Positions 33,751 to 43,404 of a stretch of DNA of 64,000 bases are shown in pieces (within the stretch, counting starts at the first letter, position 1; every line of letters begins with the position of its first letter). The translations under genes and the position numbers were made by a program. The DNA is taken from NCBI GenBank assembly GCA_035508435.1, contig DATJNA010000095.1:1-64000 (forward strand), written 5' to 3'. The notes beneath the pieces are model-generated. The model ran no database searches. It saw only the letters and a program-made list of their open reading frames with translations, and was not told where the DNA came from. Origin of the DNA: JASHVB01 sp035508435. GTDB taxonomy: Bacteria > Pseudomonadota > Alphaproteobacteria > Acetobacterales > Acetobacteraceae.

Positions 33751-34671
33751 TCAATCGCCGTAGTCGATGCCGCGCCCGAAAAATTTCCGCAGGCGAGGTA
33801 CCATGAAATCCACGAACGCGCGGACCTTCGGGATAGCGATGCGCCCCTCGGGCATGACGAGGTGGACCGGGACTGGCGGAAACTCATAGGTCCTCAGTAC
33901 GACTCTCAGTCTTCCGTCGCGCACCTGATCCGCCACATGGTATGAGTAGAGCCGTGTCACCCCGCGTGCTTCGACCGCGGAGGCGACGGCCGCCCGTGCG
34001 CTGTTGACGGCGATTCGCGGGGTGAAATGGACGACGCGCGGAATTGTCGTCTCAGCCAAAGGCGGGAATCTCCAGGTGTCGAGTTCCGCGTGGGAGAAGC
34101 TGATGATCCGCTGCGCCGTGAGGTCGGCCGGTGTCTCGATGGGCGGATGCTTGTCGAGATAGGACGGCGCGGCGGCGACCACCTGGCGGACTTCGCCGAG
34201 CCGCACCGCGACCATCGACGAGTCAGGCAGATGGCCGATGCGCAGCGCCGCGTCGATGCCTTCTTCGAGCAAGTTCACGGTCCGATCGAGCAAGGTGATT
34301 TTCGCCGACACGGTCGGAAACGCATCAAGGAACTCGTCCAGCAACGGACGCAGCACCTCTTCGCCGAGCAGGACCGGCGCGGTGAAGGCAAGCGTCCCAC
34401 CCGGGGCTTTGCGGTGGCTCGCGACGATGGTTTCGGCCTCCTTGAGGTCGGTGAGCAACCGCCGGCAGGTCTGGGCGAAGCGCTCACCGACCTCACTCAA
34501 TTTGCTCGAGCGTGTCGTGCGGTGGAGCAATTCCGCGCCCACCTGCTCTTCCAGGAACGCCACCGCCCGGCTCACCGCCGCGGGCGAGCGGCCAAGCTTG
34601 CGCCCGGCCCCGGCGAGACTGCCCTCGTCCAAGGCCGCGACAAACACCGTCATTGCGTCGATCCGGTCCAT
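33751..34671 (-). CDS. LysR-family transcriptional regulator
   Basis: A 306-residue, full-length LysR protein: helix-turn-helix in GSLAGAGRKLGRSPAAVSRAV, linker LLHRTTRSSKLSEVG, and an effector domain (LRPLLDEFLDAFPTVSAKITL, EGIDAALRIG). GGAGGAG lies seven bases before the ATG. LysR proteins usually control a divergent neighbour, but upstream is a 620-base stretch without a clear gene, so the target is unknown. Confidence 0.92.
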   Translation of the reverse strand: MDRIDAMTVFVAALDEGSLAGAGRKLGRSPAAVSRAVAFLEEQVGAELLHRTTRSSKLSEVGERFAQTCRRLLTDLKEAETIVASHRKAPGGTLAFTAPVLLGEEVLRPLLDEFLDAFPTVSAKITLLDRTVNLLEEGIDAALRIGHLPDSSMVAVRLGEVRQVVAAAPSYLDKHPPIETPADLTAQRIISFSHAELDTWRFPPLAETTIPRVVHFTPRIAVNSARAAVASAVEARGVTRLYSYHVADQVRDGRLRVVLRTYEFPPVPVHLVMPEGRIAIPKVRAFVDFMVPRLRKFFGRGIDYGD

Positions 34672-35295
34672 TTGCTTGCTCCTCCAAGGCTCTTACCTTC
34701 ATAAGGCAGGCATCGCGGCGTCTTCTCCGTTGCGACGCTTGTCAGGTCATGGCCTGGACATGATGAGGGACCCCACCCTGGAACCAGAATTGCACACGAC
34801 TTCTACTGCCCAGCGACCGTCTTGCCGGGCAGCGGAGCGCCAGTCCTGGAAACAACGGTGAAAAGTTCTGAATCCGGCAGTTTAAGGTCAGCGATCCGGT
34901 GGGATGGTCGGGCCATATATATCGCGCAAAGTCCGCCCCTCGTGGGCGACTTTGGCGTGGCTTCGCTCAACGCGTTATCGGCGCCGAACCGGGGTCAAGG
35001 CGGGGAAGCCATCGTGACGCCGGCAAAGCAGCGCCGAAAGTGAACACGCGTTCGTGAACATACTCGGGGAGTTCGTGCCGACCCGACGCCGAAGAAGAGG
35101 GTCCGTGATGAGCAGCGATCACTGCCCCGCGTGCTGACCCTTGAAGGCGACGGCCGTCGTCACCTTGAAGCCGACCCATCGCTTCTTGCGGGTTCCTATG
35201 CTCGGCGGTAACGAGGATCGCCGGTTGACGCTGCGATCAACTGCATGATTAGTTCAGTCATAAACTAACACAAGTCACATTGCAGGCCGCCAGGA
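34672..35295. other. Long non-coding stretch before the large regulator
   Basis: No gene is supported in these 624 bases; the short open frames have no recognisable homology or ribosome site. Close to the right end, TTGACG (35225-35230) is a plausible -35 box for the 35296 gene, and TTAGTT / AACTAA (about 35250-35269) forms a small inverted repeat that may be an operator. Composition is slightly lower in GC than in the flanking genes, which could mean a decayed insertion. Confidence 0.4.
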
Positions 35296-38187
35296 ATGTT
35301 TCCGGAAGATATTCGGCAGGTTTACGCGTCGGGCGACTGTGAGATCGACCTTGGGCGCCGTGAGCTTCGGGTGCATGGGTCGCCTGTGCCAATTGGTGGC
35401 CGGGCCTTTGAGGTCATCGAAGTTTTGGCCCGGTCGGCCGGGGAGCTTGTCACTAAGGACGAACTTATGAATCGCATCTGGCCTGGTGCGATCGTCATGG
35501 AAAACACACTCCACGTTCATGCTGTTGCGGTTCGCAAGGCGCTCGGCCCCTACCGGAACCTGCTCAAGACCGAGTCCCGCCGGGGCTATCGCTTGCTCGG
35601 CAGTTGGGCTGTCCAGCATCAGGACGCACCCAGACTATCGAGCGGCCTCCAGTGGATCAGCGTGAGCGGCGAAGCGCTGCGAACCAATATCCCGGTTCCT
35701 GTCACCCAGCTTGTTGGCCGAGCAGCGGCGGGACAGCGGCTGCGGGATCTGGTCTCAGCCTACCGCGTTGTCACCCTGACTGGGCCAGGCGGCATAGGAA
35801 AGACCACTTTTGGATTGAAGGTCGCACGCCGTGTTCTTGGCGAGTTCGCCGACGGCGGATGGCTTGTCGAGTTGGCGTCGCTTTCCGCTCCCGACCTCGT
35901 GCCGTCCGCCGTGGCCAGTGTCCTCGGCCTGAAAATCAGCGGAGAGACGATTTCCGCGGATTCCGTCGCGCGGGCAATCGGCGGCCGGCATCTCCTGCTG
36001 GTGCTCGACAACTGCGAGCATGTCATCGATGCGGTGGCGACGCTGACAGAGGTGTTGGTACGGCAGTGCCCTCGCACCACAATACTGGCGACGAGCCGCG
36101 AAATCCTGCGGATTGACGGCGAGTTCGTGTATCGCGTTCCGCCGCTTGACGTGCCCGCAGCGGAAGCGGCAGAACCGGACCACATCCTGGGGCACAGCGC
36201 GGTGGCGCTGTTCATCGCCAGGACACAAGCGCTGGCCCCCGATTTCTCGCCGCGAGCCGGAGACTTGCCGGCGATCGCCGCGATCTGCCGGCATCTCGAC
36301 GGCATTCCCCTCGCGATAGAGTTCGCCGCTGCTCGCGCCGCCTTGCTCGGGGTTCCGCAGGTGACCGCGGACCTGCACGATCGTTTCGCACTGTTGACCC
36401 GTGGGCGCCGCACCGCGCTGCCCCGGCATCGAACGCTGCGGGCGGTGCTCGATTGGAGCCACGAACTGCTGACGGAAGCGGAACGGCTGTTGTTTCGTCG
36501 CCTGGCCATTTTTCCCGCCGGGTTCACCCTCGCCGCCGCCGCCGCCGTCATGGTGGGTAGCGGGCTCGATGCGGCAGCCGTCACGGATGGCATCGCCAAT
36601 CTCGTCGCCAAATCGTTGGTCGTGGTCGGCGGGACCGACGGCGCCACGCGCTGGCGCCTGCTGGAAACGATCAGGGCCTACGCACTTGAGAAGCTTGCCG
36701 GGCAAGGCGAGACCGACACCGTCGCTGGGCGCCATGCGTCGTATTTTCGCGATCTCATCGCACCGTTCGCGGCGGGAGCCGGATCGTCCGTATCGGATGA
36801 TGATCTGGCTCGCTTCGTTCGCGAGATCGACAATGTTCGCGCCGCGCTCGACTGGTCGTTCGGCCCGGCCGGCGACCCGGCAATTGGCGTCGACCTCACA
36901 GCCGCCTATGCGCCGGTGTGGCAGCATTTGGTGCTGATGAAGGAATGCCGCGAGCGCTGCGAACGCGCATTGCTCTGTCTTGAACCGCGTGTGACGGCCA
37001 ACCTGCGCCAAAGGATGCGGCTGCAGCTAGCCCTCGCTGGTGCGATGTTCATCACTCAAGGGCCTGCGGAGCAAACGACGACGATGCTGACTGAGGCGCT
37101 CGATGCGGCAGAGACTCTAAAAGACATCGACGCGCAGATGCGGACTCTGTCGGCTTTGAGGACTTTCTATGTGCATCGCGGAGATTACGGTCTGGCGCGG
37201 ATTGTGACGGAACGGCTCGAGCAAATAGCTGATCGTATTGACGACCCGGTGAGCGTCCGTGCCGCCTGGTGGCGAACCGGTGTTGCACTCCTTACCCGCG
37301 GCCGACCTCGCGAGGCCCAGCAATGTTTTGAACGTGTGCTGCAATCTCCTATCGCGCCGGGAGATCGCCATGGCGTCATCTTTTATAATTCGAACGACCA
37401 CGCGGTCGCTCACGCCATGTTGGCCCGGGCGCTTTGGGTGCAGGGCTTTACCCAAAGCGCGCTCGATGAAGCCCGCGCCAGCCTGGATGAACTGCATGGC
37501 GCGGATAACCAGCTCTTGCTTTGCCGGGTCCTGTATTACGGCATCTGCCGTATCGCACCAATCATAGGCGACTTCGCGACGGCCGAGCGTGAGATCACCC
37601 GTTTGATCGAGATAGCAACGAGTCTGAGCGCGCATTTCTGGGAAACCGCAGGCCACTTTCTGAAAGGGAGACTGTTGGTCGAGCGTGGCGAGTTCGCGCA
37701 AGGCCTGACCGTGTTGCGCGATGCGTTCGAAACATGCGGCCGAACCGGGTGGCGCCTGTCGTATCCGGAGTTCAAGGGCGCGCTGGCGTTGGCGTTTGCG
37801 GGGCTCGGGCGGCTCAATGAGGCGCTCGTCGCTCTTGACGACGCCGTGGCAAGTGCAGGCCAGGGAGCAGATGGTCAGGTGTGGTATGTGCCAGAGCTCC
37901 TCCGCATCAAAGGCGAAGTATTGCTTCAGCAAGACGCGGATCAGTCAACCCAGGCAGCCGAGGACTGCTTTGACCAAGCCGCCGAGATGGCCCGCGCGCA
38001 GGGCGCGCTATTCTGGGAACTGCGGATTGCGCTCAGCGTTGCCCGCCTGAGAATGTGCCAAGGTCGCCACGACGAGGCGAGGGCATTGCTCGCGCCGGTC
38101 CGCGATCGATTCACCGACGGCTACACCACCGCCGACTTGCGTGCCGCCAAGGCACTCCTCGCGACGCTCGACAGCCCGTCGCGCTGA
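35296..38187 (+). CDS. Winged-helix DNA-binding / NTPase / TPR regulator
   Basis: A 963-residue multidomain regulator. Residues 10-105 form an OmpR/PhoB-type winged helix (DCEIDLGRRELRV...LVTKDELMNRIWPG...SRRGYRLLG). Residues 135-450 form a STAND-type ATPase with Walker A GPGGIGKTT (163-171), Walker B LLLVLDNCEH (233-242) and sensor LATSRE, followed by DWSHELLTEAERLLFRRLAIF. The rest is made of helical TPR-like repeats. Such proteins (AfsR/MalT-like logic) sense a ligand through the C-terminal repeats. No signal receiver domain is present. The ATG at 35296 has AGG only two bases upstream, so the true start is uncertain. Confidence 0.87.
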   Translation: MFPEDIRQVYASGDCEIDLGRRELRVHGSPVPIGGRAFEVIEVLARSAGELVTKDELMNRIWPGAIVMENTLHVHAVAVRKALGPYRNLLKTESRRGYRLLGSWAVQHQDAPRLSSGLQWISVSGEALRTNIPVPVTQLVGRAAAGQRLRDLVSAYRVVTLTGPGGIGKTTFGLKVARRVLGEFADGGWLVELASLSAPDLVPSAVASVLGLKISGETISADSVARAIGGRHLLLVLDNCEHVIDAVATLTEVLVRQCPRTTILATSREILRIDGEFVYRVPPLDVPAAEAAEPDHILGHSAVALFIARTQALAPDFSPRAGDLPAIAAICRHLDGIPLAIEFAAARAALLGVPQVTADLHDRFALLTRGRRTALPRHRTLRAVLDWSHELLTEAERLLFRRLAIFPAGFTLAAAAAVMVGSGLDAAAVTDGIANLVAKSLVVVGGTDGATRWRLLETIRAYALEKLAGQGETDTVAGRHASYFRDLIAPFAAGAGSSVSDDDLARFVREIDNVRAALDWSFGPAGDPAIGVDLTAAYAPVWQHLVLMKECRERCERALLCLEPRVTANLRQRMRLQLALAGAMFITQGPAEQTTTMLTEALDAAETLKDIDAQMRTLSALRTFYVHRGDYGLARIVTERLEQIADRIDDPVSVRAAWWRTGVALLTRGRPREAQQCFERVLQSPIAPGDRHGVIFYNSNDHAVAHAMLARALWVQGFTQSALDEARASLDELHGADNQLLLCRVLYYGICRIAPIIGDFATAEREITRLIEIATSLSAHFWETAGHFLKGRLLVERGEFAQGLTVLRDAFETCGRTGWRLSYPEFKGALALAFAGLGRLNEALVALDDAVASAGQGADGQVWYVPELLRIKGEVLLQQDADQSTQAAEDCFDQAAEMARAQGALFWELRIALSVARLRMCQGRHDEARALLAPVRDRFTDGYTTADLRAAKALLATLDSPSR

Positions 38188-38238
38188 GCCCCCCGCCGCG
38201 GTCGAACTTCCGAAGTTGGAAACGACGATGCGACAGGC

Positions 38239-38270
38239 GGCCGGCGCCCGCCACGCAGCAGGCGCCGGCC
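38239..38270. terminator. Bidirectional hairpin between convergent genes
   Basis: GGCCGGCGCC and GGCGCCGGCC form a perfect 10-bp stem around a 12-base loop, between the stops of the regulator and the aldolase gene. There is only a weak T-run on the top strand, so termination is inferred from position and stability. Confidence 0.6.
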
Positions 38271-38281
38271 CGCGTCGTTTA

Positions 38282-39061
38282 TCAGTTCGCGACGTCCCCA
38301 GCCGCCTTGCGGGTTGCCGTGACGGCCTCGCGCGCCGCACGGGCCATCAGGCCGCTGTCGTTGGCGATCGTCACGAACTGGAAGCCCATCTTGATCATGC
38401 GCGCGGCATAGGCCGGCGTGCCGTTATGAATGCCGGCGAACTTGCCATGCTTCTTGCAGCTCGCCAGCAGCTTTTCGTAGATGCCCAGGATCAGCGGTTC
38501 CTCGCGGTCCAGCATCGGCACCAGCCCAAGTGAGAACCCCATGTCCGACGGACCGATATAGATGCCGCTGATGCCGGGAACCTGCAGGATCTCGTCGATA
38601 TTATCGATGCCCTGCTGGGTCTCGATCATCGGAATGACCTGCACTTCGTCATTGGCGATGGTCTGGTAGCTGGACGCCTCGCCGTACATCGCGGCGCGGA
38701 TCGGACCATTGCTGCGCTTGCCCAGCGGCGGATACATGCAGGCGTCTGCGAGCGCCTTCGCTTCTGTCTTGTTGTTGACCATCGGGCAGATGATGCCCCA
38801 GGCGCCGCCGTCCAACGCCTTGCCGATGATGCCCGGCTCGTTCCAGGGAACGCGCACCAGCGGCGTGACGGGATGACGGTCCATGGCCTGGAAGCACTGC
38901 ACCATGGACTGGTAGTCCTGCACGCCATGCTGCATGTCCACGGTGACGCTGTCCCAGCCGCACTGGGCCATGACTTCGGCAGAGAAGCCAGACGGGATGG
39001 CGAGCCAGGCATTGACGCACGCCTTGCCGGCGGCGATGCGCGCCTTGAGCTTGTTGGGCAT
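38282..39061 (-). CDS. HpcH/HpaI-family aldolase (2-keto-3-deoxy-sugar/4-hydroxy-2-oxoheptanedioate type)
   Basis: A 259-residue class II aldolase: WLAIPSGFSAEVMAQCGWDSVTVDMQHG, VRVPWNEPGIIGKALDGGAWGIICPMV, IETQQGIDNIDEIL and GPSDMGFSLGL. The arginine (VRVPW), glutamate (MIETQ) and aspartate (GPSDM) metal/catalytic positions are intact. The family cleaves 2-keto-3-deoxy acids to pyruvate and an aldehyde. ATG 39061 (MPNKLKAR) fits the family N terminus; the frame extends slightly upstream to 39085. Confidence 0.88.
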   Translation of the reverse strand: MPNKLKARIAAGKACVNAWLAIPSGFSAEVMAQCGWDSVTVDMQHGVQDYQSMVQCFQAMDRHPVTPLVRVPWNEPGIIGKALDGGAWGIICPMVNNKTEAKALADACMYPPLGKRSNGPIRAAMYGEASSYQTIANDEVQVIPMIETQQGIDNIDEILQVPGISGIYIGPSDMGFSLGLVPMLDREEPLILGIYEKLLASCKKHGKFAGIHNGTPAYAARMIKMGFQFVTIANDSGLMARAAREAVTATRKAAGDVAN

Positions 39062-39248
39062 TGGCTGTTTCCCCGGAGGTTGCAAGAAGGGAGCGGCAGG
39101 CTAGGCGCGAGGGTAAGGTGCGTCAACGCCACACACCTACGCGTGTCACCGTCGCCGGAATCGGCTATGAGTGCCGCAGCTCGGCCTGCATCAAGCCTTC
39201 ACCGGCTTGGCGCAGAGCCGTGGCCTCGCGGTTTGGGATGATGCACGC

Positions 39249-40112
39249 ATGAGCTGGCTGACCGAATTCGTCCGCCCCAAGATCCGTACCCTGTTCGCAC
39301 GGCGCGAGGTGCCGGAGAATCTGTGGCATCAGTGCCCCGCCTGCCAGCAGATGATCTTCCATCGCGATCTGTCGGCGAACCTGAAGGTGTGCCCGCATTG
39401 CGGCCACCACATGCGCGCCAGCGCGATCGAACGCCTGGTCTGGACGTTCGACGATGGCAGCTACACCCGCATCGAGTTGCCGCGCGCCCCGGCCGATCCA
39501 TTGCGGTTCCGCGACGCCAAGCGTTACGCCGACCGGGTCAAGGAGGCGCGCGACAAGACCCACCAGGACGATGCGCTGGTGGTGGCGCATGGCAAGCTGG
39601 CCGGCCACCAGGCGGTCGTTGCGGCAATGGAATTCGAATTCCTCGGCGGCTCGATGGGCGCGGCGGTGGGCGAGGGGATCGTCGCGGCCGCGCGCCTCGC
39701 CGTGTTGCAGGAGGCGCCGCTGATCGTGTTCACCGCCTCGGGCGGGGCGCGGATGCAGGAAGGCGCCATCAGCCTGATGCAAATGCCGCGTACAATCATC
39801 GCCACGCGGCTGGTGAAGGAAGCCGGCCTGCCCTTCATCGTCGTGCTGACCGATCCCACCACCGGCGGTGTCACCGCCAGTTTCGCCATGCTGGGAGACA
39901 TCCAGATCGCCGAGCCGGGCGCGCTGATCGGTTTCGCCGGCGCACGCGTGATCGAGCAAACGGTACGGGAGAAACTGCCCGAGGGGTTCCAGCGCGCCGA
40001 ATACCTGCACGAGCATGGCATTGTCGACATGGTGGTAAAGCGCACCGAGCTGCGCGACACCCTGGCACGGCTGATCGGACTGTTGCGCGTCAAGCTGCTG
40101 GAGGCGGCATGA
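39249..40112 (+). CDS. accD: Acetyl-CoA carboxylase carboxyltransferase subunit beta
   Basis: AccD with AccA moves the carboxyl group from biotin to acetyl-CoA, giving malonyl-CoA for fatty-acid synthesis. The 287-residue protein has the zinc ribbon HQCPACQQMIFHRD...VCPHCGHHMR and the carboxyltransferase core (FTASGGARMQEGAISLMQM, DPTTGGVTASFAMLGD, GFAGARVIEQTVREKLPEGFQ). ATG 39249 (MSWLTEFVRPK) is the family start. It is followed 41 bases later by folC, a common alphaproteobacterial pair; the trp genes often found before accD are absent here. Confidence 0.96.
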   Translation: MSWLTEFVRPKIRTLFARREVPENLWHQCPACQQMIFHRDLSANLKVCPHCGHHMRASAIERLVWTFDDGSYTRIELPRAPADPLRFRDAKRYADRVKEARDKTHQDDALVVAHGKLAGHQAVVAAMEFEFLGGSMGAAVGEGIVAAARLAVLQEAPLIVFTASGGARMQEGAISLMQMPRTIIATRLVKEAGLPFIVVLTDPTTGGVTASFAMLGDIQIAEPGALIGFAGARVIEQTVREKLPEGFQRAEYLHEHGIVDMVVKRTELRDTLARLIGLLRVKLLEAA

Positions 40113-40153
40113 AGCCCATCCATGCAAGGCGGGCGGCGGGGAGTTAAAGGCGC

Positions 40154-41437
40154 ATGCCCAACCGCATCGACGGCATCGTCGCCCGCCTGCACGGCCTCCA
40201 TCCGCGGCTGATCGACCTCAGCCTCGACCGGTTATTGGTACTGCTCCACAAGCTGGGCAACCCGCAGCTTCGCCTGCCGCCGGTGATCCATGTCGCGGGA
40301 ACCAACGGCAAGGGCAGCACCTGCGCGTTCCTGCGTGCGATCACCGAGGCTGCCGGGCGGCGCGTGCACGTCTACACCTCGCCGCATCTGGTGCGCTGGA
40401 ACGAACGCATCCGCATCGCCGGCACGCTGGTCTCCGATGCGGCGCTGGCGGCAGCGTTCGACCATGTGGAGCAAGTGAACGCCGGCGCACCGATCACGGT
40501 GTTCGAAGTCAACACCGCGGTTGCCTTCCATCTGTTTGCAGCGGCACCCGCGGATCTCTGCGTCTTGGAAGTCGGGCTGGGCGGGCGCGGCGACGCCACC
40601 AACGTGATCGCGCGTCCGGCGGCGTGCGCCATCACCTCGATCTCGCTCGATCATCGCGAATTGCTTGGCGATACGCTGGCAGCGATCGCGGCGGAGAAGG
40701 CGGGCATCATGAAGCCGGGCGTGCCGGTGGCGATCGGCGCGCAGCCAGCGGAAGTGCTCGACGTCTTGCTCGCGCAGGCAGAGCACATCGGCGCCCCGGC
40801 GCGGCTGCGCGATCGGGACTGGGGGATCGCCAGCACACCGAACGGGCTCCGCTATGAGGATGCGGCCGGGGCGCTTGACCTCCCGCGCCCATCGCTGCCG
40901 GGTGCCTTCCAGTTCGACAACGCCGGGATCGCCATCGCCGCCATGCGCATCTCCGCGCTGCCGACGCCAGAGTCGGCGTTCGCCGCCGGCATTGCGGCGG
41001 CGGAGTGGCCCGCCCGGCTGCAACGTCTGCGCGGGCGCCTCGCGGCATTGCTGCCACCCGATTGGGAATTGTGGCTCGACGGCGGGCATAATCCCGGTGC
41101 CGGAATCGTGCTCGCGGAGCATTTGCGAAGCTGGCGCGACCGGCCGATGCACCTGGTCGTCGGGATGAAGCAGTCGAAGGACTCCGAGGAATTCCTGCGC
41201 CCTCTGCTGCCGCACGCGGCAACGCTGTGGGCAGTGGCAGAGGAGCATCAGCACGATGCGCGTCCGGTGGAATCGATTGTGGCAGCGTCAGGGGGGCGGG
41301 CGCGACCCGGGCCGCACGTCGCCGACGCGCTGCGCGCGTTGACGCACGAGGCGGAACCACACGGTTCCCGCCCGGCTCGCGTGCTGATCTGCGGTAGTCT
41401 GTATCTCGCGGGCGAGGTGCTGCAGCAGGATGCGTAG
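40154..41437 (+). CDS. folC: Bifunctional folylpolyglutamate synthase / dihydrofolate synthase
   Basis: FolC adds glutamate to dihydropteroate and to folates. The 427-residue protein shows the P-loop VAGTNGKGSTCAFL, YTSPHLVRWNERIRIAG, VLEVGLGGRGDATNVI, SLDHRELLGDTLAAIAAEKAGI and the C-terminal WLDGGHNPGAG. It is co-oriented with accD and ends eight bases into the open frame of the next gene. Confidence 0.95.
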   Translation: MPNRIDGIVARLHGLHPRLIDLSLDRLLVLLHKLGNPQLRLPPVIHVAGTNGKGSTCAFLRAITEAAGRRVHVYTSPHLVRWNERIRIAGTLVSDAALAAAFDHVEQVNAGAPITVFEVNTAVAFHLFAAAPADLCVLEVGLGGRGDATNVIARPAACAITSISLDHRELLGDTLAAIAAEKAGIMKPGVPVAIGAQPAEVLDVLLAQAEHIGAPARLRDRDWGIASTPNGLRYEDAAGALDLPRPSLPGAFQFDNAGIAIAAMRISALPTPESAFAAGIAAAEWPARLQRLRGRLAALLPPDWELWLDGGHNPGAGIVLAEHLRSWRDRPMHLVVGMKQSKDSEEFLRPLLPHAATLWAVAEEHQHDARPVESIVAASGGRARPGPHVADALRALTHEAEPHGSRPARVLICGSLYLAGEVLQQDA

Positions 41438-41528
41438 GACGTCATTCTGGCGGCATGGCAGGGAACCCGCGCCGGGCGATTGCCGAGCGCGGTCTGCCTG
41501 TCGTTGCGAGGAGCGGCGACGCGTCCTT

Positions 41529-43349
41529 GTGCGCTGGGTCTTGACCGCATGGCTGATCGCTGCCGCCGGCATTCTAAATGTGTCCGTGGCGGCGGCCGAC
41601 CCTTGGCCGAAGTACCAGATCATTGAATGGCAGCCGCGCAACCCTGCCCAGCTCGCCACCCTGAAGCGTATCGGCGTCGATGCCGCGGCGGTGATCGCCG
41701 ACCGCGACGGCACCGGCACGCCGCTGCCGATGCAGACGGCACCTCTGATTCAGGCGGGATTTCACTGGTATATCGAGAATGCCGCGACGGACTTCTACTC
41801 GGCCTATCACCGCTGGACGCCGGGCAAGCCGGGCAACTGGCGCTTTATCGAGCTGCAAAAGCGCTATCGTGCGGATCCGAACGACCTGACCGCGCTGATG
41901 CGCGACCCCAGCCTGTCGGATCCGGTGTGGCAGGCACACATCGACGCCCGCCTCACCGCTATCGTGCATCAGGAACAACGCTTCCATCCGCTGTTTTACA
42001 GCCTCGGTGACGAAACCGGCATTGCCGATCTTTCCGCGTTCTGGGATTTCGATTTTTCCCGGGAATCGCTGGCCGGCATGCGGGCTTGGCTGCGCCGGCA
42101 ATATCCGTCGCTCGCCGCCTTGAATGCCGAATGGGGCACGGATTTCCGCGATTGGGGGGCGGTGCGGCCCGAGACAACAATTCAGGCGATGCATCGCACC
42201 GATGGCAATTTCGCCGCCTGGGCCGATTTCAAGACCTGGATGGACGTGGCCTTCGCCGCCGCCTTGCGCCGCGGCACCGATGCGGTGCATGCGGCCGATC
42301 CGCACGCCCTGGCGGTAATCGAGGGCGCGCAGATGCCCGGCTGGGGCGGCTACGACTACACCCGCCTCGCGCGTGCCGTCGATGTCATGGAAATCTATGA
42401 CATGGGCGACAGCCTGCCGATCGCACGCTCGTTCAATCCGCGTCTGATCGCGCTGACCACGTCGTTCGGCGCGCGGCCCAGCGACATCCACGCCATCTGG
42501 CGCGAGCTGTTGCGCGGCACGCGTGGCCTGGTGCTGTGGGACGACAACAACAGCATCGTGCAGCCCGAGGGCACGCTCGGCCAGCGTGGCAAGGTGTACG
42601 CAGCGCTGTTTGCCGAGCTGCACCGCATCGCGCCGCTGCTGATCGCCGCGACGCCGCATGAAGATCCGGTCGCGATCCTCTACTCGCCTGCCAGCTTTCG
42701 CACGCAATGGATGCTGGATCAGCAGCCTAAGGGAGATGCGTGGATCGAGCGCGGCGCGGCGACGGAACTGGAGGACGATGCGTTCCGCACCGCGCTGCGT
42801 GGCTACGTGACGAGCCTGTCGCAGCTCGGCCTGCAACCGCATTTCGTATCGGCGGCGATGCTGCCGGCGCTGCGCGACAAGGCGCTGATTCTGCCTGACA
42901 CATTGGCGCTGTCGCCGGCGGACGCGAAGGCCATTGCTGGTTTCGCCGCACGCGGCGGCGTGGTGATCGCGGACCGGCAGCCGGGATGGTACGACGCCCA
43001 CAGCCGCCGCCTGCCGCAGCCGGCACTGCCGCCCGGGATCGCGCGGCTGGTGGCGCCGGATGATCGGACGGCGTTATCCGCGCTGCTGTCGCAGGCAGGC
43101 GTCGCCGCGCCGATCCGCTTCACCGCACCGCAGATGGATGTCGAAATGCACACATTTGCTGCGGGGACGCGCACGATCGTGGCGCTGCAACGGAGTAGTC
43201 CCGGCGAGGGCAATGAGGCGGTGGAACTCACGCTGCCCCAGCGGATGCTGGTGACCGATCTGCGCCGCGGCGTGGCGTTGGGGCGGTGGCAAAAACTGAC
43301 GGTCACGCTTGGTCCGATCGAACCGGCGATCCTGCAAATCGCGCCGTAG
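41529..43349 (+). CDS. Exported glycoside-hydrolase-like protein (GH42/beta-galactosidase-like)
   Basis: A protein of about 606 residues with a signal peptide (VRWVLTAWLIAAAGILNVSVAAA). The mature part contains FHWYIENAATDFYSAYH, FHPLFYSLGDETGIADLSAF, MRAWLRRQYPSLAALNAEWG and VMEIYDMGDSLPIARSF, a pattern seen in GH42-type beta-galactosidases, with YSLGDETG a candidate catalytic acid region. The frame is open back to ATG 41430 inside folC, but that upstream part contains a half REP element (41499-41522) and no signal, so GTG 41529 is preferred. Substrate is unknown; assignment is moderate. Confidence 0.65.
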   Translation: MRWVLTAWLIAAAGILNVSVAAADPWPKYQIIEWQPRNPAQLATLKRIGVDAAAVIADRDGTGTPLPMQTAPLIQAGFHWYIENAATDFYSAYHRWTPGKPGNWRFIELQKRYRADPNDLTALMRDPSLSDPVWQAHIDARLTAIVHQEQRFHPLFYSLGDETGIADLSAFWDFDFSRESLAGMRAWLRRQYPSLAALNAEWGTDFRDWGAVRPETTIQAMHRTDGNFAAWADFKTWMDVAFAAALRRGTDAVHAADPHALAVIEGAQMPGWGGYDYTRLARAVDVMEIYDMGDSLPIARSFNPRLIALTTSFGARPSDIHAIWRELLRGTRGLVLWDDNNSIVQPEGTLGQRGKVYAALFAELHRIAPLLIAATPHEDPVAILYSPASFRTQWMLDQQPKGDAWIERGAATELEDDAFRTALRGYVTSLSQLGLQPHFVSAAMLPALRDKALILPDTLALSPADAKAIAGFAARGGVVIADRQPGWYDAHSRRLPQPALPPGIARLVAPDDRTALSALLSQAGVAAPIRFTAPQMDVEMHTFAAGTRTIVALQRSSPGEGNEAVELTLPQRMLVTDLRRGVALGRWQKLTVTLGPIEPAILQIAP

Positions 43350-43404
43350 TGCGAGTCGACATCGCTTCGGTCCGTGATGCAACGTTGCGTCCCTTTTGGG
43401 CGCG

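Noticed and set aside
34822..35043. Possible 73-residue gene before the large regulator
   Set aside because: No ribosome site, no recognisable domain and no context; kept only as part of an unexplained gap.
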